Shown one piece after another: positions 25,215 through 33,879 of a DNA stretch of 55,913 nucleotides. The DNA is taken from positions 1 to 55,913 of the forward strand of contig JANQRB010000114.1 of assembly GCA_028284775.1 (NCBI GenBank). Direction: 5' to 3'. Both the position numbers and the translations under genes were made by a program. Below the pieces are notes generated by a model. That model made no database searches, was not told the DNA's origin, and saw only the letters and a program-made list of their open reading frames with translations. Within the stretch, counting starts at the first letter, position 1, and every line of letters starts with the position of its first letter. Source of the DNA: Candidatus Kapaibacterium sp. (GTDB lineage: Bacteria; Bacteroidota; Ignavibacteria; Kapaibacteriales; UBA7675).

Positions 25215-27668
25215 TTAATGTTCACACATCACCTTCACCGAACCATAGGACCAGTAGTGCATGTTCGAGCTACTCCAGACGCGCAGCTCCTGAGGAAAAA
25301 CCTTTTGCAACTCTTCGTCGTAGTCGATGCTGTTGCAGTGGCGATAGCGATAGTCATTTTTCCAGATGAAGTTGTTAATGATCGCCGGTCCTGTTTTATC
25401 CAGCAAAACGCGCCCCTGGAAATTTGGACGGCTGTAGACGATCACGCGCGTACCGCTATCGATAGCAATGCCGTCGAAAGTGGAAAACACTGCTTTGGGG
25501 AAGGCTCTGACATTGTATTCGTAATTCCCCTGCCCCACGTACTCACTGAAAGCATCAGGCTGATAAGCCCTGCTGATACCGACATAATGGAATCGGTCGC
25601 TAACAACAAGACCGGTAAAAAATGCGCGACAGCCCTTCCGCGGCGGCTCATGGACGACTACTTCCGGGATCGTCCGCATCGATTCCTCCGGCGATTTTTG
25701 CGGGCAGGTGTAGACAGCTTCAAACTCCACCCGTCGGTTCAACGCTTGCGCCGACTCGATCGCCTTGCCGCTTTCGGAATAGTCCGGCAATAACAGCAAT
25801 GATTCGCCGAAATGAACAGATTGCAGTTGATCCGGCTTTACACCGCGAGCAACGAGTGTATCCCGAATGGTAGCGGCTCTATTGGCGGACAGGTCATCAT
25901 TATACGCGTTGGAGGAATCGGAATCCGTATGAGCGCGTATACGAACTTGTTGTTCCGGATTGTCGCGCAGAAAATCTGTAACGGCTTGCAGGGCTTTTTC
26001 ACTCTGTTCTCTACCACGAAGATCGCGCTTCAAGAGAAAGTGATCATTGTCAAAATGCACCATGGGAAACTCGGGCACATAGCAATTTCTTGCCGATAAG
26101 CAATTTTTACAATCGCCGGAGCACTCTCTGCATTCACCGCTTTCGGTTGACTTTGCGATGCAAATTTCAACTTCATGGGTGCCATAGCTGGCAGTCTGCA
26201 GGGTATATTCCAACACGTAATAGTTTTTGAGTCGATCATAGATGTATCTGTAGATATCGGCAAACTGACTCTTGGCGCCGATTTGATGGAAGCTGCCGCC
26301 GGTCGCGCGGGCCAGGCGTCGCAGGAGCTGCTGATCGCTGCCATTGCCAAATGCGATACTATGAATGGGAATCCCATTTCCGCGGGCAAGGTGAACGACC
26401 TGCGCCTCATTAAAGATTTTATTTTCCCCGGCGGCGCCATCGGTGTAAACAATCAAATGCTGCGGTCTCGAACTTTCCTGTTTTATTAACTCCTGCAAGC
26501 CGGCGCCGATACCATCAATTGTAGCTGTGCCGCCGTCGCAAATTCCCAGTCGTTCCCTAAACTCGTCGAAGTCGCCATCGGGAGCGTCAACGGGCGTAAC
26601 ATCGAGTGTGTAACGGACAAACGAGAGTGAGTCATCTGTCTGTTTGTTCTCCCAGAAATTGCAAACAGCTTTCTGCATAACACCGCAGGCATCGCGCATG
26701 GAACCGCTGTGATCCATCACCAGGGCAACATTCATCGCTCTGGTAGTATTTTGTAGTTCTGATACTTCGGCCATTGTGTATGCAGTTATACTATTGCGCG
26801 ACTGCAGATCGCTGTCGACAATCGGCCGGCATAAGTCAGATTTTCGCAGTCCCGAGACAAAATTATTCCGCTCATCGTAAACGTGAAATTTAATCCTGAT
26901 ACGCAGTCGTCCATCGTCCTCGCGGCGCGGCTCAATCTGGCTAATCTGAATCTTGCGTTCACCATCGGCAATGTTGTTTTCAGTTACGCCTTCCTGCGCA
27001 AGCAAATCGACCGGCAGGCCGTCCTGCGTAATAATCTCATTCATCTCTTTGCCATCTTCGAGTATCACCTTGACCGGCTCCGGAACTTCGACGCGGTAAC
27101 TCACGCTGCGGCTGAAGCGCTTCTGCCCCTTCGTCAAGGTCAGAACATACTCTTCGTCGACGATCGCCGTTATCGACTCTTTACCGCGGAGAGCAAGGTC
27201 TTCCCCGATCCCGGCAATTGCAACTCGATAGCCCTCGCCATGCTCGATATTCCAGGAGATAGTCAAGGCTTCGCCCGCTTTTGCGATTGATTTATCAATC
27301 GAAAATACGATTACCGGATCCGGTGGTGGAACAACATTTAGTGTAACAATCTTCGAATCACGGACTTGTTGATCTGGGGTCTTAAAGCCGTTGTATAGCA
27401 CCAGACGATATTGAGTTGTCTCTGCCGGTGTCACAATTTCAATGCCGGCAGGCGGCACAACTACAGTGTCGGGCAACAGAACGAGCTGTAAGTCTTTCTC
27501 GTCTTCTACGCCGTCACTCCACCAGCTAAGTCTGGCTGCCGAATCTTGCGCTATCGTGTATTTGTCAGATCTGAATTCTTCAATCCGAGCCGAATGGCAT
27601 GATACAAAGAAAAAGACCAGCAAAATGAAACCGGCATTTAATCCACCTTTAGCAATCAGATCAGGCAT
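25215..27668 (-). CDS. Lipoprotein with Ig-like, von Willebrand A, OmpA and crystallin-like domains
   Basis: The 817-residue product has a lipoprotein signal (FILLVFFFVSC, Cys24). Residues ~30-200 are two Ig-like sandwiches. Residues ~313-500 are a VWA domain with an intact MIDAS (DHSGS, Asp319, Ser321, Ser323) and the TDGAAG segment, suggesting metal-dependent ligand binding. A Cys-rich insert (CRECSGDCKNC) follows the VWA domain. Residues ~545-670 are an OmpA-like domain (DNPEQQVRIRAHTDSDSSN, LNRRVEFEAV) that should bind peptidoglycan. The last ~90 residues (RVIVYSRPNFQGRVLLDK...YWSYGSVKVMCEH) resemble a beta/gamma-crystallin fold. This is a multi-domain anchor between outer membrane, cell wall and a ligand. 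It is 190 nt downstream of the SLATT-like gene and 101 nt upstream of the DUF6263-like gene. Confidence 0.85.
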   Translation of the reverse strand: MPDLIAKGGLNAGFILLVFFFVSCHSARIEEFRSDKYTIAQDSAARLSWWSDGVEDEKDLQLVLLPDTVVVPPAGIEIVTPAETTQYRLVLYNGFKTPDQQVRDSKIVTLNVVPPPDPVIVFSIDKSIAKAGEALTISWNIEHGEGYRVAIAGIGEDLALRGKESITAIVDEEYVLTLTKGQKRFSRSVSYRVEVPEPVKVILEDGKEMNEIITQDGLPVDLLAQEGVTENNIADGERKIQISQIEPRREDDGRLRIRIKFHVYDERNNFVSGLRKSDLCRPIVDSDLQSRNSITAYTMAEVSELQNTTRAMNVALVMDHSGSMRDACGVMQKAVCNFWENKQTDDSLSFVRYTLDVTPVDAPDGDFDEFRERLGICDGGTATIDGIGAGLQELIKQESSRPQHLIVYTDGAAGENKIFNEAQVVHLARGNGIPIHSIAFGNGSDQQLLRRLARATGGSFHQIGAKSQFADIYRYIYDRLKNYYVLEYTLQTASYGTHEVEICIAKSTESGECRECSGDCKNCLSARNCYVPEFPMVHFDNDHFLLKRDLRGREQSEKALQAVTDFLRDNPEQQVRIRAHTDSDSSNAYNDDLSANRAATIRDTLVARGVKPDQLQSVHFGESLLLLPDYSESGKAIESAQALNRRVEFEAVYTCPQKSPEESMRTIPEVVVHEPPRKGCRAFFTGLVVSDRFHYVGISRAYQPDAFSEYVGQGNYEYNVRAFPKAVFSTFDGIAIDSGTRVIVYSRPNFQGRVLLDKTGPAIINNFIWKNDYRYRHCNSIDYDEELQKVFPQELRVWSSSNMHYWSYGSVKVMCEH

Positions 27669-27858
27669 ATCGAACTCCTGTTGAATTGTATGTGTATTGT
27701 CGTTAACGAATTCATGTGTTGAGCGTTGACTGGCAGCTCGCCAACACTTGTGCGAGTACTTTAGCGGAATTCAATCTCTCATCAAAAGTTGTGAGCCGAC
27801 CCAGGGCTCTGCAATCAGAGACAACCCTACAAAGGATGACGTCATTCTTCTACTAGCG

Positions 27859-28455
27859 TTATATCGGTCCAATCTCAATAATTCTCAGCTCGAGGTTATT
27901 GACGATTCTTGTTGCCTCGTGCGCATTTCTTGCGCGCGACAGCAGCATTTCCGCATTGTTGCGATAATTATGCAACAGCCCTGCATTGCTGCGATGTAAG
28001 TCAGCTTCCTGCGTAAGTCGGTAGGCAAAGGTAGAAAGGATGGTTGCGATAATCGACATTAACGCCATTATGATATTAATGATACGCTGTCGCTTGTTGC
28101 CAATAAAAGCTCCCGACGCTTCAGTTTCACGGCGGGATCTTTCGGTCATTACGAAGAATCCGACCAGAATGCTTATGACGGCCGTCATACTGGCGCTGAT
28201 CCAGAAGCTGATCTTTGCCGACTGCTGAAACCACCGCCCCATTTCACTTAACTCTCTGATACATGTTGCAGCGCGTTCAAAGACGGGTCGAACATCACTT
28301 TCGGGAATATTGATTGAATCATAAAAAGAAGATTTTATACTACGTACCTTGGGGTCTGCCGCCCTGTATTTGTCTGTAAGACTACCCTGAACAATGATGA
28401 CAACGAGCAAGAGGATCGTGCACAGCACGGTAACGCGGATCGACATTAGGGTCAT
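27859..28455 (-). CDS. Three-helix membrane protein resembling SLATT/DUF4231
   Basis: The start at 28455 (MTLMSIRV) is chosen over a TTG at 28482 because AGGAG lies 6 nt in front. The 198-residue product has three membrane helices: ~5-26 (VTVLCTILLLVVIIVQGS), ~75-98 (ISFWISASMTAVISILVGFF) and ~116-136 (INIIMALMSIIATILSTFA). After the last comes a helical cytoplasmic segment (HRSNAGLLHNYRNNAEMLLSRA). Paired helices followed by such a helix are typical of SLATT and DUF4231, 2TM modules linked to pore formation in antiviral and nucleotide-second-messenger systems. The extra N-terminal helix is unusual. It starts 30 nt after the end of the caspase lipoprotein gene, with tight coupling. Assignment to SLATT is by pattern only. 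Confidence 0.6.
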   Translation of the reverse strand: MTLMSIRVTVLCTILLLVVIIVQGSLTDKYRAADPKVRSIKSSFYDSINIPESDVRPVFERAATCIRELSEMGRWFQQSAKISFWISASMTAVISILVGFFVMTERSRRETEASGAFIGNKRQRIINIIMALMSIIATILSTFAYRLTQEADLHRSNAGLLHNYRNNAEMLLSRARNAHEATRIVNNLELRIIEIGPI

Positions 28456-28485
28456 GTTAACTCCTGATTGTGTAAGCTTCAAGAC

Positions 28486-30651
28486 TTAGGGTATTTCGAT
28501 GGTAACGAACTCCGTCGAGCCGCTCGACTCACATGGCATGGCAGGCGTTGATTTGTCGCCCAGATAGAGTCCGGCAAAAAGTTGCTCGAGCGGTAAATAC
28601 GCTTTATCGTTTCTGGCGGGGCCGCGTGCACGGATAATCGGATCGAGCCTTACGGGCTCGGGCGTTGCAATGAGCATCAAAACTTCTTTGCCAGGCGTAT
28701 CCTGAACATCATAGCGGGTAATTTTCGCTTCGCCTTCATGCGCATACTGAAAGGTATAATCAGCGCCGGCTTTGAGCACGTTGTCCTGGCCGCCGATTTC
28801 TCTCCCGCTATTGCTTACGACAGGAAACAACTGGTGCAATTCGCCATCGGGCTGAAGACTGAGCACCGTGATGTATGCATCGACGAGACCTCTGTTGACG
28901 GCCTTCAGACTAAAACTTTGTCCGTGAGACAGGCGCCAGTCCTTGTTGTTTTTGGAGAGCCTGGCTCGCTCTTTCAACCTGTCATCAAAATTTAACTCAT
29001 ATTCGCCGACCGCTTGTACCGGCGTCAGTATAAGCTGCACATCGATCGAATTGTTTCGCATGTTCAGCCGACGCAAATAGTTGTTGCGGACAAGATTAAC
29101 GACCTTACGGTACACCTTGTCCACTACGCCCTCCTCCCCTGCTCCGATCGAGCAGATACTAACAGCGTCAATAGCGTTTATTATTTCAATCCGTCCCAGG
29201 CTGTCCCGAATCAATATGTCGGCGTCGCGTTCAACCAATTCAACGCCAGGCAATTTGCGCAGCATTGCGTGAATACGTTCATCGCCTGAACCCGGAGCAG
29301 TTGAATAGACAACACGCGTGTAAAGTTCGCCGAAGGAGTAGGCGCTCACAAAGACCCGACAATCGGCATATCGAACAATCGATATCGGCCGATCAAGCAC
29401 TACCTTGGAGGTCATCCATTGCGCACTAACGACTCGCCCGTTCGCCAGAGCGTTTGCCTCAATCGGCACGAGGTCCGAGATCGGATGAAGCATTACCCGG
29501 CTACCCGGATTAAGCCCATTTAACCTGCCGCCTTCGATACGGATTGTGCTATCATTAATCACTTTTACAACATCCAGATACGGCTTAGGCTCAACAACTT
29601 CGCCGCTGAAGAGCAAGGCATCGACATCACCTTCCATCTGCGGCGTCTGCATGTGGCTGGTGGCAATCATCTCCATGCGGACACGCTCGAAGAGCATTCG
29701 ATACGTAGTGCTTGAGTTGGCATCTGCGAGCGCTTTGTGAACCGCCAGCGATAAAGGGCCGACGATTTCATCTCGCTTAACAACATCTTTATATACTTCC
29801 CGGTTTACCTGGTTGTGGGCGGCAGCCGTGAAAATGACAAAGGGTGCCATTTGTGAGGAGAACTGTCTTCCTCTGCTGGTTCGTTTTCGTCCCGGGTCAC
29901 TCCCGGATTCAATCGTGACATCATTTCGAACAACTTCAGGGTCGAGGAGCTTTTTTGTAATCCGCTTTCGAAACGGATCGTTGCGTCCCTGCAACTGCTC
30001 AAAGTCGCGCGCGATGGAGCCGGAGTAACAGGCGTCAATGATGAAAAACACATTGCCTTCCGGTCCGATCCGCTTGCGCAGATTTTCAACAAAAACGCCG
30101 AGCGTATCATCGCGGATGAATTGCTCTGCGCCGCCGCCGGCCCCTGCGTCATAGGGAACGAGCGCCTCATCGAGTGAATCGATTTCATCACCGTCATCAT
30201 CTGCAATCTGCGTGCCGTGGCCGGAATAGGACATGACAAAAATATCACCCCGCTTGACCGTCGGAAGTATTTCGTGAAAAAGCGTCTTCAGAATAACGGC
30301 CCGACTTGCTTCCTGATCAGCGAGAACGCTCAGGTCCGCCTTCTTAAATCCATGCCTAAGCAGAGCGTCCCTGATAAGCGGAATGTCATTATTCGAGTTG
30401 AGATCATCGGCATGGAGGTAGTCGGCGATGGCAATCATCAGGGCTCGCTTGCGAGGCGAATTCGTTTGTGAAGCCTTGCGATTGTCCAGGTTCGTACTCG
30501 GTTTGGAAACAAGAGTCTCGTTACCTGACCCGATCCGGTTAGATGTATCCGCCTCAGTGGACCGGCTTCGGCCGTTCTGCAGGTCCGGCTGTTCGCAAGC
30601 GGATTCAGCCAGAGCAAAAAAGAAGAGTATGTAAAGACAGATACTTTTCAC
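28486..30651 (-). CDS. Exported caspase (peptidase C14) lipoprotein with DUF4384-like tail
   Basis: The start is GTG behind AGGAGA. Residues 1-19 are a lipoprotein signal (FFALAESAC, Cys19), so the enzyme should be in the periplasm. Residues ~65-340 are a caspase domain: KRALMIAIADY, then His145 (SYSGHGTQ) and Cys208 (IIDACYSGS), both catalytic residues present, and an acidic loop (DDDGDEIDSLDEAL) of the metacaspase kind. Residues ~365-470 are beta-rich with no clear family. Residues ~585-690 match the DUF4384 pattern (GQSFSLKAVNRGLVDAYITVLSLQPDGELHQLFP, KEVLMLIATPEPV). The total of 721 residues is usual for Bacteroidota members. A tight junction (30 nt) with the SLATT-like gene downstream implies a transcript unit. 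Its substrate is unknown. The upstream region has a palindrome over a possible promoter. Confidence 0.9.
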   Translation of the reverse strand: MKSICLYILFFFALAESACEQPDLQNGRSRSTEADTSNRIGSGNETLVSKPSTNLDNRKASQTNSPRKRALMIAIADYLHADDLNSNNDIPLIRDALLRHGFKKADLSVLADQEASRAVILKTLFHEILPTVKRGDIFVMSYSGHGTQIADDDGDEIDSLDEALVPYDAGAGGGAEQFIRDDTLGVFVENLRKRIGPEGNVFFIIDACYSGSIARDFEQLQGRNDPFRKRITKKLLDPEVVRNDVTIESGSDPGRKRTSRGRQFSSQMAPFVIFTAAAHNQVNREVYKDVVKRDEIVGPLSLAVHKALADANSSTTYRMLFERVRMEMIATSHMQTPQMEGDVDALLFSGEVVEPKPYLDVVKVINDSTIRIEGGRLNGLNPGSRVMLHPISDLVPIEANALANGRVVSAQWMTSKVVLDRPISIVRYADCRVFVSAYSFGELYTRVVYSTAPGSGDERIHAMLRKLPGVELVERDADILIRDSLGRIEIINAIDAVSICSIGAGEEGVVDKVYRKVVNLVRNNYLRRLNMRNNSIDVQLILTPVQAVGEYELNFDDRLKERARLSKNNKDWRLSHGQSFSLKAVNRGLVDAYITVLSLQPDGELHQLFPVVSNSGREIGGQDNVLKAGADYTFQYAHEGEAKITRYDVQDTPGKEVLMLIATPEPVRLDPIIRARGPARNDKAYLPLEQLFAGLYLGDKSTPAMPCESSGSTEFVTIEIP

Positions 30652-31064
30652 GTTGTTGGTCTCCTACATTTAATTCATTTCGGATTAGCTCCTGCAAAGT
30701 TTTCTCCATGCCGTAGCTTGTTGATGATATTTAATATCATCATCAACTACTAAGGTGTCAATTCGGTTTACGTCGGCGAATACCAATCAAACAATTAACA
30801 GAGCTTTGGAGTATTTGCGCCCAATAAGTAGGGTTTGGTTTTCTGCGCTAAGCTCTGCAGCTTAATTGTTCAGCAGTTTTTGAATATCTTGACAGAAACG
30901 ATCCAACAATTACATCGGCTCACAGTCACGAGTTTGATCCGATTGTCACGACAAACCCTCCAGGCAACTCAATTGCTTGCTGATCACTCACTTCGTCGAA
31001 AAGCTACTGACTTGGCCATCTCTACTACAATCGTCTAAACGGATATGCCATACTGATTTCATTA
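30652..31064. other. Intergenic region, 413 nt
   Basis: It splits the island into two transcription units. It contains a TTGACA-like box and palindrome near 30720-30760 on the minus strand, and the caspase ribosome site (AGGAGA just before 30651). No gene is recognised in the rest. Confidence 0.5.
30719..30761 (-). promoter_or_regulatory. Candidate promoter with palindrome upstream of the caspase lipoprotein gene
   Basis: On the minus strand TTGACA (30756-30761) is followed by TATTAA-like sequence that lies inside an imperfect palindrome (core tgatgatat/atatcatca, 30722-30742). The palindrome is ~70 nt before the GTG start. It may be an operator; the -10 match is partial. Confidence 0.35.
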
Positions 31065-32435
31065 TTAACCATTCCGAAACATCACAGCCATCGTCGGTAC
31101 CGACTCTACCGCCTGCATTCGAATGTAGTTGCGGACCGACTGGCTCAGCCAGAAGCTCTCCGGTTTCTTCAGGCCGGCCGCCCGCCCTACCTCGCCATAA
31201 TGGCTGCGTTTCAGGGCTTTTGCCATACAATGCAAGGAGCCGTTAAGCCGCGATTTGGTATTGTAATTGCCCGCAACGACTTTCACATTAAATTGTTGCT
31301 CTTCGAATATCTTGACGGCGGCATCTTCCACAAGCTGAAAGCGAGAACGGAATGAGCCGGATTGGGGCGTAAAGCAAGGTATATAGGCGTTTTTAACATC
31401 ATCATACTGTTCGACCAGACAATTGTTGTACGGCATAAACACCATATCGCCAATATTGTACAGGATGATCGGCAATCGCTCAACTTTGAAGCGAACATGA
31501 TCATTACGATAGGCTCTAAGGCTATAGGCAACCTGATCGAAGTAGTTGTTGTAACGATTTCTGGTATTGTCGTCGACTGCAAAACAACTATCGTCCGTTA
31601 ACTCAGCCACAAAAACCAGGTCATCGCCACTTGCTGTTTTACCGCCCAGTGTTACAAACATATCAAGGTGCGGCAGGAGCTGAAGGAGCTCCACATCGTT
31701 CTCAAGACCGCTGTAATCCTGCGCCCAGCCGGATTCGGCGCCGAGCCAGATGATATTTTCAATGCCGAAGCTCCACTTGAAATGATTCGTAATGTCGGCG
31801 AAACCCATTGATTCACGAAACAAAAGCCAGTTTTTGTACAGTATATCTGAACCCAAAAGCGCAAAACGATCGCCCACCAATAGATTGCCGCCTTCCAACT
31901 GAAAAGGGAAAGGCTTTACAAAGAAATCCAGTTGTGCAGCAACATAGTCGGCGATCAGCTGATCTCCCAGCTTACTGATGTTCGATCGCTTAAACTGTAT
32001 CGGTTCAAGCAAGGCATAAGTGTTTTCATGGCTTTTTAACACCACAAAGGGGTCCTGAACCCACTCGCTGGGGTAATAATGACGAGGCGAATACTTCCCG
32101 CTAATTCGCATCCCCTCGTGAAATTCCCGGTAATCGAACAGGGGCTCAATGATTACGTCTTCCAGATACGATGACTCAATTTCAACGTCTCGCAAAAGAG
32201 CGGCCACCTGATCTTTAACCTTGCGCGCAAAACGTGGTATAGATCGATTTTCGGGAAGCTTGGGATTAAACTGCGCCAGAATGACGAATTTCGTTTCTCG
32301 CGGCAAAGCCCGCAGCAGGCCGGCATAGCGGTCATGGATTTGCTTGGCATTGTCGGCAACATCAGGGTAGCTGAGTAGAATCTGTTCAATCTTGCCATAT
32401 ACATCCGACAGGGCATACGAGGTATTATTGTTCAT
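31065..32435 (-). CDS. Pentein-superfamily enzyme (agmatine/peptidylarginine deiminase-like)
   Basis: Start 32435 (MNNNTSYAL) is preferred; the longer frame begins with a non-protein-like, Arg-rich stretch. The 456-residue product has the marks of the guanidine-modifying pentein fold: EWVQDP (Asp128), LEGGNLL (Glu181), PHLDMF (His256, Asp258), a late PYNNCLVEQ segment and SLHCMAK (Cys403). These align in order with the Asp/Glu-His-Cys set of agmatine deiminase and PAD-type arginine deiminases, where the Cys attacks the guanidino carbon. The substrate (agmatine, free arginine, peptidyl-arginine or another guanidine) cannot be told from the sequence. No signal peptide is seen, so it is cytoplasmic. 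The gene is 55 nt downstream of a Cys-rich small protein gene; its place in the caspase island is unusual. Confidence 0.75.
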   Translation of the reverse strand: MNNNTSYALSDVYGKIEQILLSYPDVADNAKQIHDRYAGLLRALPRETKFVILAQFNPKLPENRSIPRFARKVKDQVAALLRDVEIESSYLEDVIIEPLFDYREFHEGMRISGKYSPRHYYPSEWVQDPFVVLKSHENTYALLEPIQFKRSNISKLGDQLIADYVAAQLDFFVKPFPFQLEGGNLLVGDRFALLGSDILYKNWLLFRESMGFADITNHFKWSFGIENIIWLGAESGWAQDYSGLENDVELLQLLPHLDMFVTLGGKTASGDDLVFVAELTDDSCFAVDDNTRNRYNNYFDQVAYSLRAYRNDHVRFKVERLPIILYNIGDMVFMPYNNCLVEQYDDVKNAYIPCFTPQSGSFRSRFQLVEDAAVKIFEEQQFNVKVVAGNYNTKSRLNGSLHCMAKALKRSHYGEVGRAAGLKKPESFWLSQSVRNYIRMQAVESVPTMAVMFRNG

Positions 32436-32490
32436 CAAGAGCCTGCTATTTAGTATTAAACAAAGCGAATTCCATAGCCCGTCTAATGTC

Positions 32491-33012
32491 TCAGGGTTTG
32501 AGTGCAATCGTCGTGCGAAAACCCGAATGACCTTCGCTGCCACAGGGGTCGGATTCGCATGCACAGTCGATCGTGAGCTCCGACGTTGCGACTTTAAGCT
32601 TAATGCGGCACTTCGACAATTTGTAGCTGAAACGCTTGTAGCCATTGTCGGGCGGCGGCACGGCCTCGGCCACGCAATTGTAGCGCAAATCATGCGACCC
32701 AACTAAATCATAGTCTGCGTTTTGACTTTGTTTCTCGAAGAGTATCTGGGCATTAGACTCATTGAGACCGAGTACGGTGCTGAAACTGGGCGAGGCAATC
32801 GGCATATCCGCGGGTTTGCCCAGGCGAATGTTCCAGGATGTTATCGACTGCCTGACCTCCATACACAAATCATGCAGAGAAATGTCACAACTAAATTTTT
32901 CCGTACCGGCGCAGTCGCGCACGACAATGTCTTTGTCGTTTTCAAAACATATCGTATGTAATGCAATGTCATACTCCACCGGAGTACCCATAGTTGAACA
33001 ATCAACCGACAT
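32491..33012 (-). CDS. Small cysteine-rich hypothetical protein
   Basis: The 173-residue product has a strong ribosome site (GGAGG, 7 nt before ATG) and about 10 cysteines, including a CACESDPC cluster at ~150-157. There is no signal peptide or membrane helix, so a cytoplasmic metal- or redox-sensitive role is possible. The C-terminus (CRIKLKVATSELTIDCACES, FRTTIALKP) looks like a beta sandwich. I do not recognise the family. It is the middle gene of a run with the pentein gene (55 nt downstream) and another orphan (98 nt upstream), suggesting co-transcription. Confidence 0.65.
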   Translation of the reverse strand: MSVDCSTMGTPVEYDIALHTICFENDKDIVVRDCAGTEKFSCDISLHDLCMEVRQSITSWNIRLGKPADMPIASPSFSTVLGLNESNAQILFEKQSQNADYDLVGSHDLRYNCVAEAVPPPDNGYKRFSYKLSKCRIKLKVATSELTIDCACESDPCGSEGHSGFRTTIALKP

Positions 33013-33110
33013 GCTATTCCCTCCAATAATAAATAATTATAAAACATTTCATTTCAAGGAGCTGCCTTTGTACATCCTCGTAAACGACGAAGCGACAACT
33101 ACCCCCGCAT

Positions 33111-33515
33111 TCAACCAGCTCTAAGAAACTTGGGCCAGGAAACGATTAGGCGTTGTTGGGTGATTTCCAGCCTGATGTGTGTTTTGGCAAGATCGAAACA
33201 ATAGTCAAGCACTCCAAACACCTGCTTTTTGCGAACAATAATGTAGAGGTATTTGTTTTTGGATTCCTGGACGGAGATTTGCTGGAAACTAAGATCAAAC
33301 GATGTAGAATCGACAAAAGGAATCTGAAACTCCAATTCACCCAGAGTCAGGACTGCCTTATTCAGATATAATCCCAATGGATTTTCCCTCAGTGAATGAC
33401 TATAGTCGACTTCATCGGTATATTTTTCAATGATTTCGGCCCTTTCATCGACGAATCGCAGGGTATGCGCTGCAAGTGAGTAATATTTGTGTTCTCTGAA
33501 TAACATAGTCTGCAT
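33111..33515 (-). CDS. Hypothetical protein
   Basis: The ATG at 33515 gives 134 residues; the alternative TTG at 33593 adds 26. The sequence is a beta-rich single domain (LGLYLNKAVLTLGELEFQI, FDLSFQQISVQESKNKYLYIIVRKKQ, THIRLEITQQRLIVSWP). There is no signal peptide or membrane segment. No family is recognised. It is the first gene of the minus-strand island and starts 364 nt from the divergent helical-repeat gene. Confidence 0.55.
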   Translation of the reverse strand: MQTMLFREHKYYSLAAHTLRFVDERAEIIEKYTDEVDYSHSLRENPLGLYLNKAVLTLGELEFQIPFVDSTSFDLSFQQISVQESKNKYLYIIVRKKQVFGVLDYCFDLAKTHIRLEITQQRLIVSWPKFLRAG

Positions 33516-33879
33516 ATTCGCCGATCCTGTGTTGTGCTGTCCGTCATGACAAAACTGCTCCCGGCGCAATAATTGTAATATGCGTTTCGACAATTACTTG
33601 TCTATTCGGACGAATTCTTGTGTTCTGTTTCGAATTCCAGTTCGAAGTTAATATTGCCGGAGTGGAAACAGGGACGAAATTCAGCTTATTATCACAAGTC
33701 TGATACATGGTCCGGGCATGCAGTGGGATTGTGTTGACTTTCGAGAATATTGCAGTAATTCAATCGCACTCGATCTATGTGAGACGGCGTTCAATGGCAG
33801 ACAGCGCATTCGTCCTTATATTCAATGGAAACTGTTGTCTAAATTTCCTACTCACAAGCACACCAGGGAATCTGATAAA
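33516..33879. other. Divergent promoter region
   Basis: This 364-nt AT-rich region separates the first gene of the minus-strand island from the plus-strand helical-repeat gene. It should hold both promoters. TAATATTG near 33647 is one base off a -7 element on the plus strand, with no TTG at 20 nt. Nothing is firm. Confidence 0.4.

Noticed and set aside
30652..31064. Possible CRISPR or tandem repeats in the AT-rich gap
   Set aside because: Only a single palindrome is present; no repeated spacing of equal units was found.
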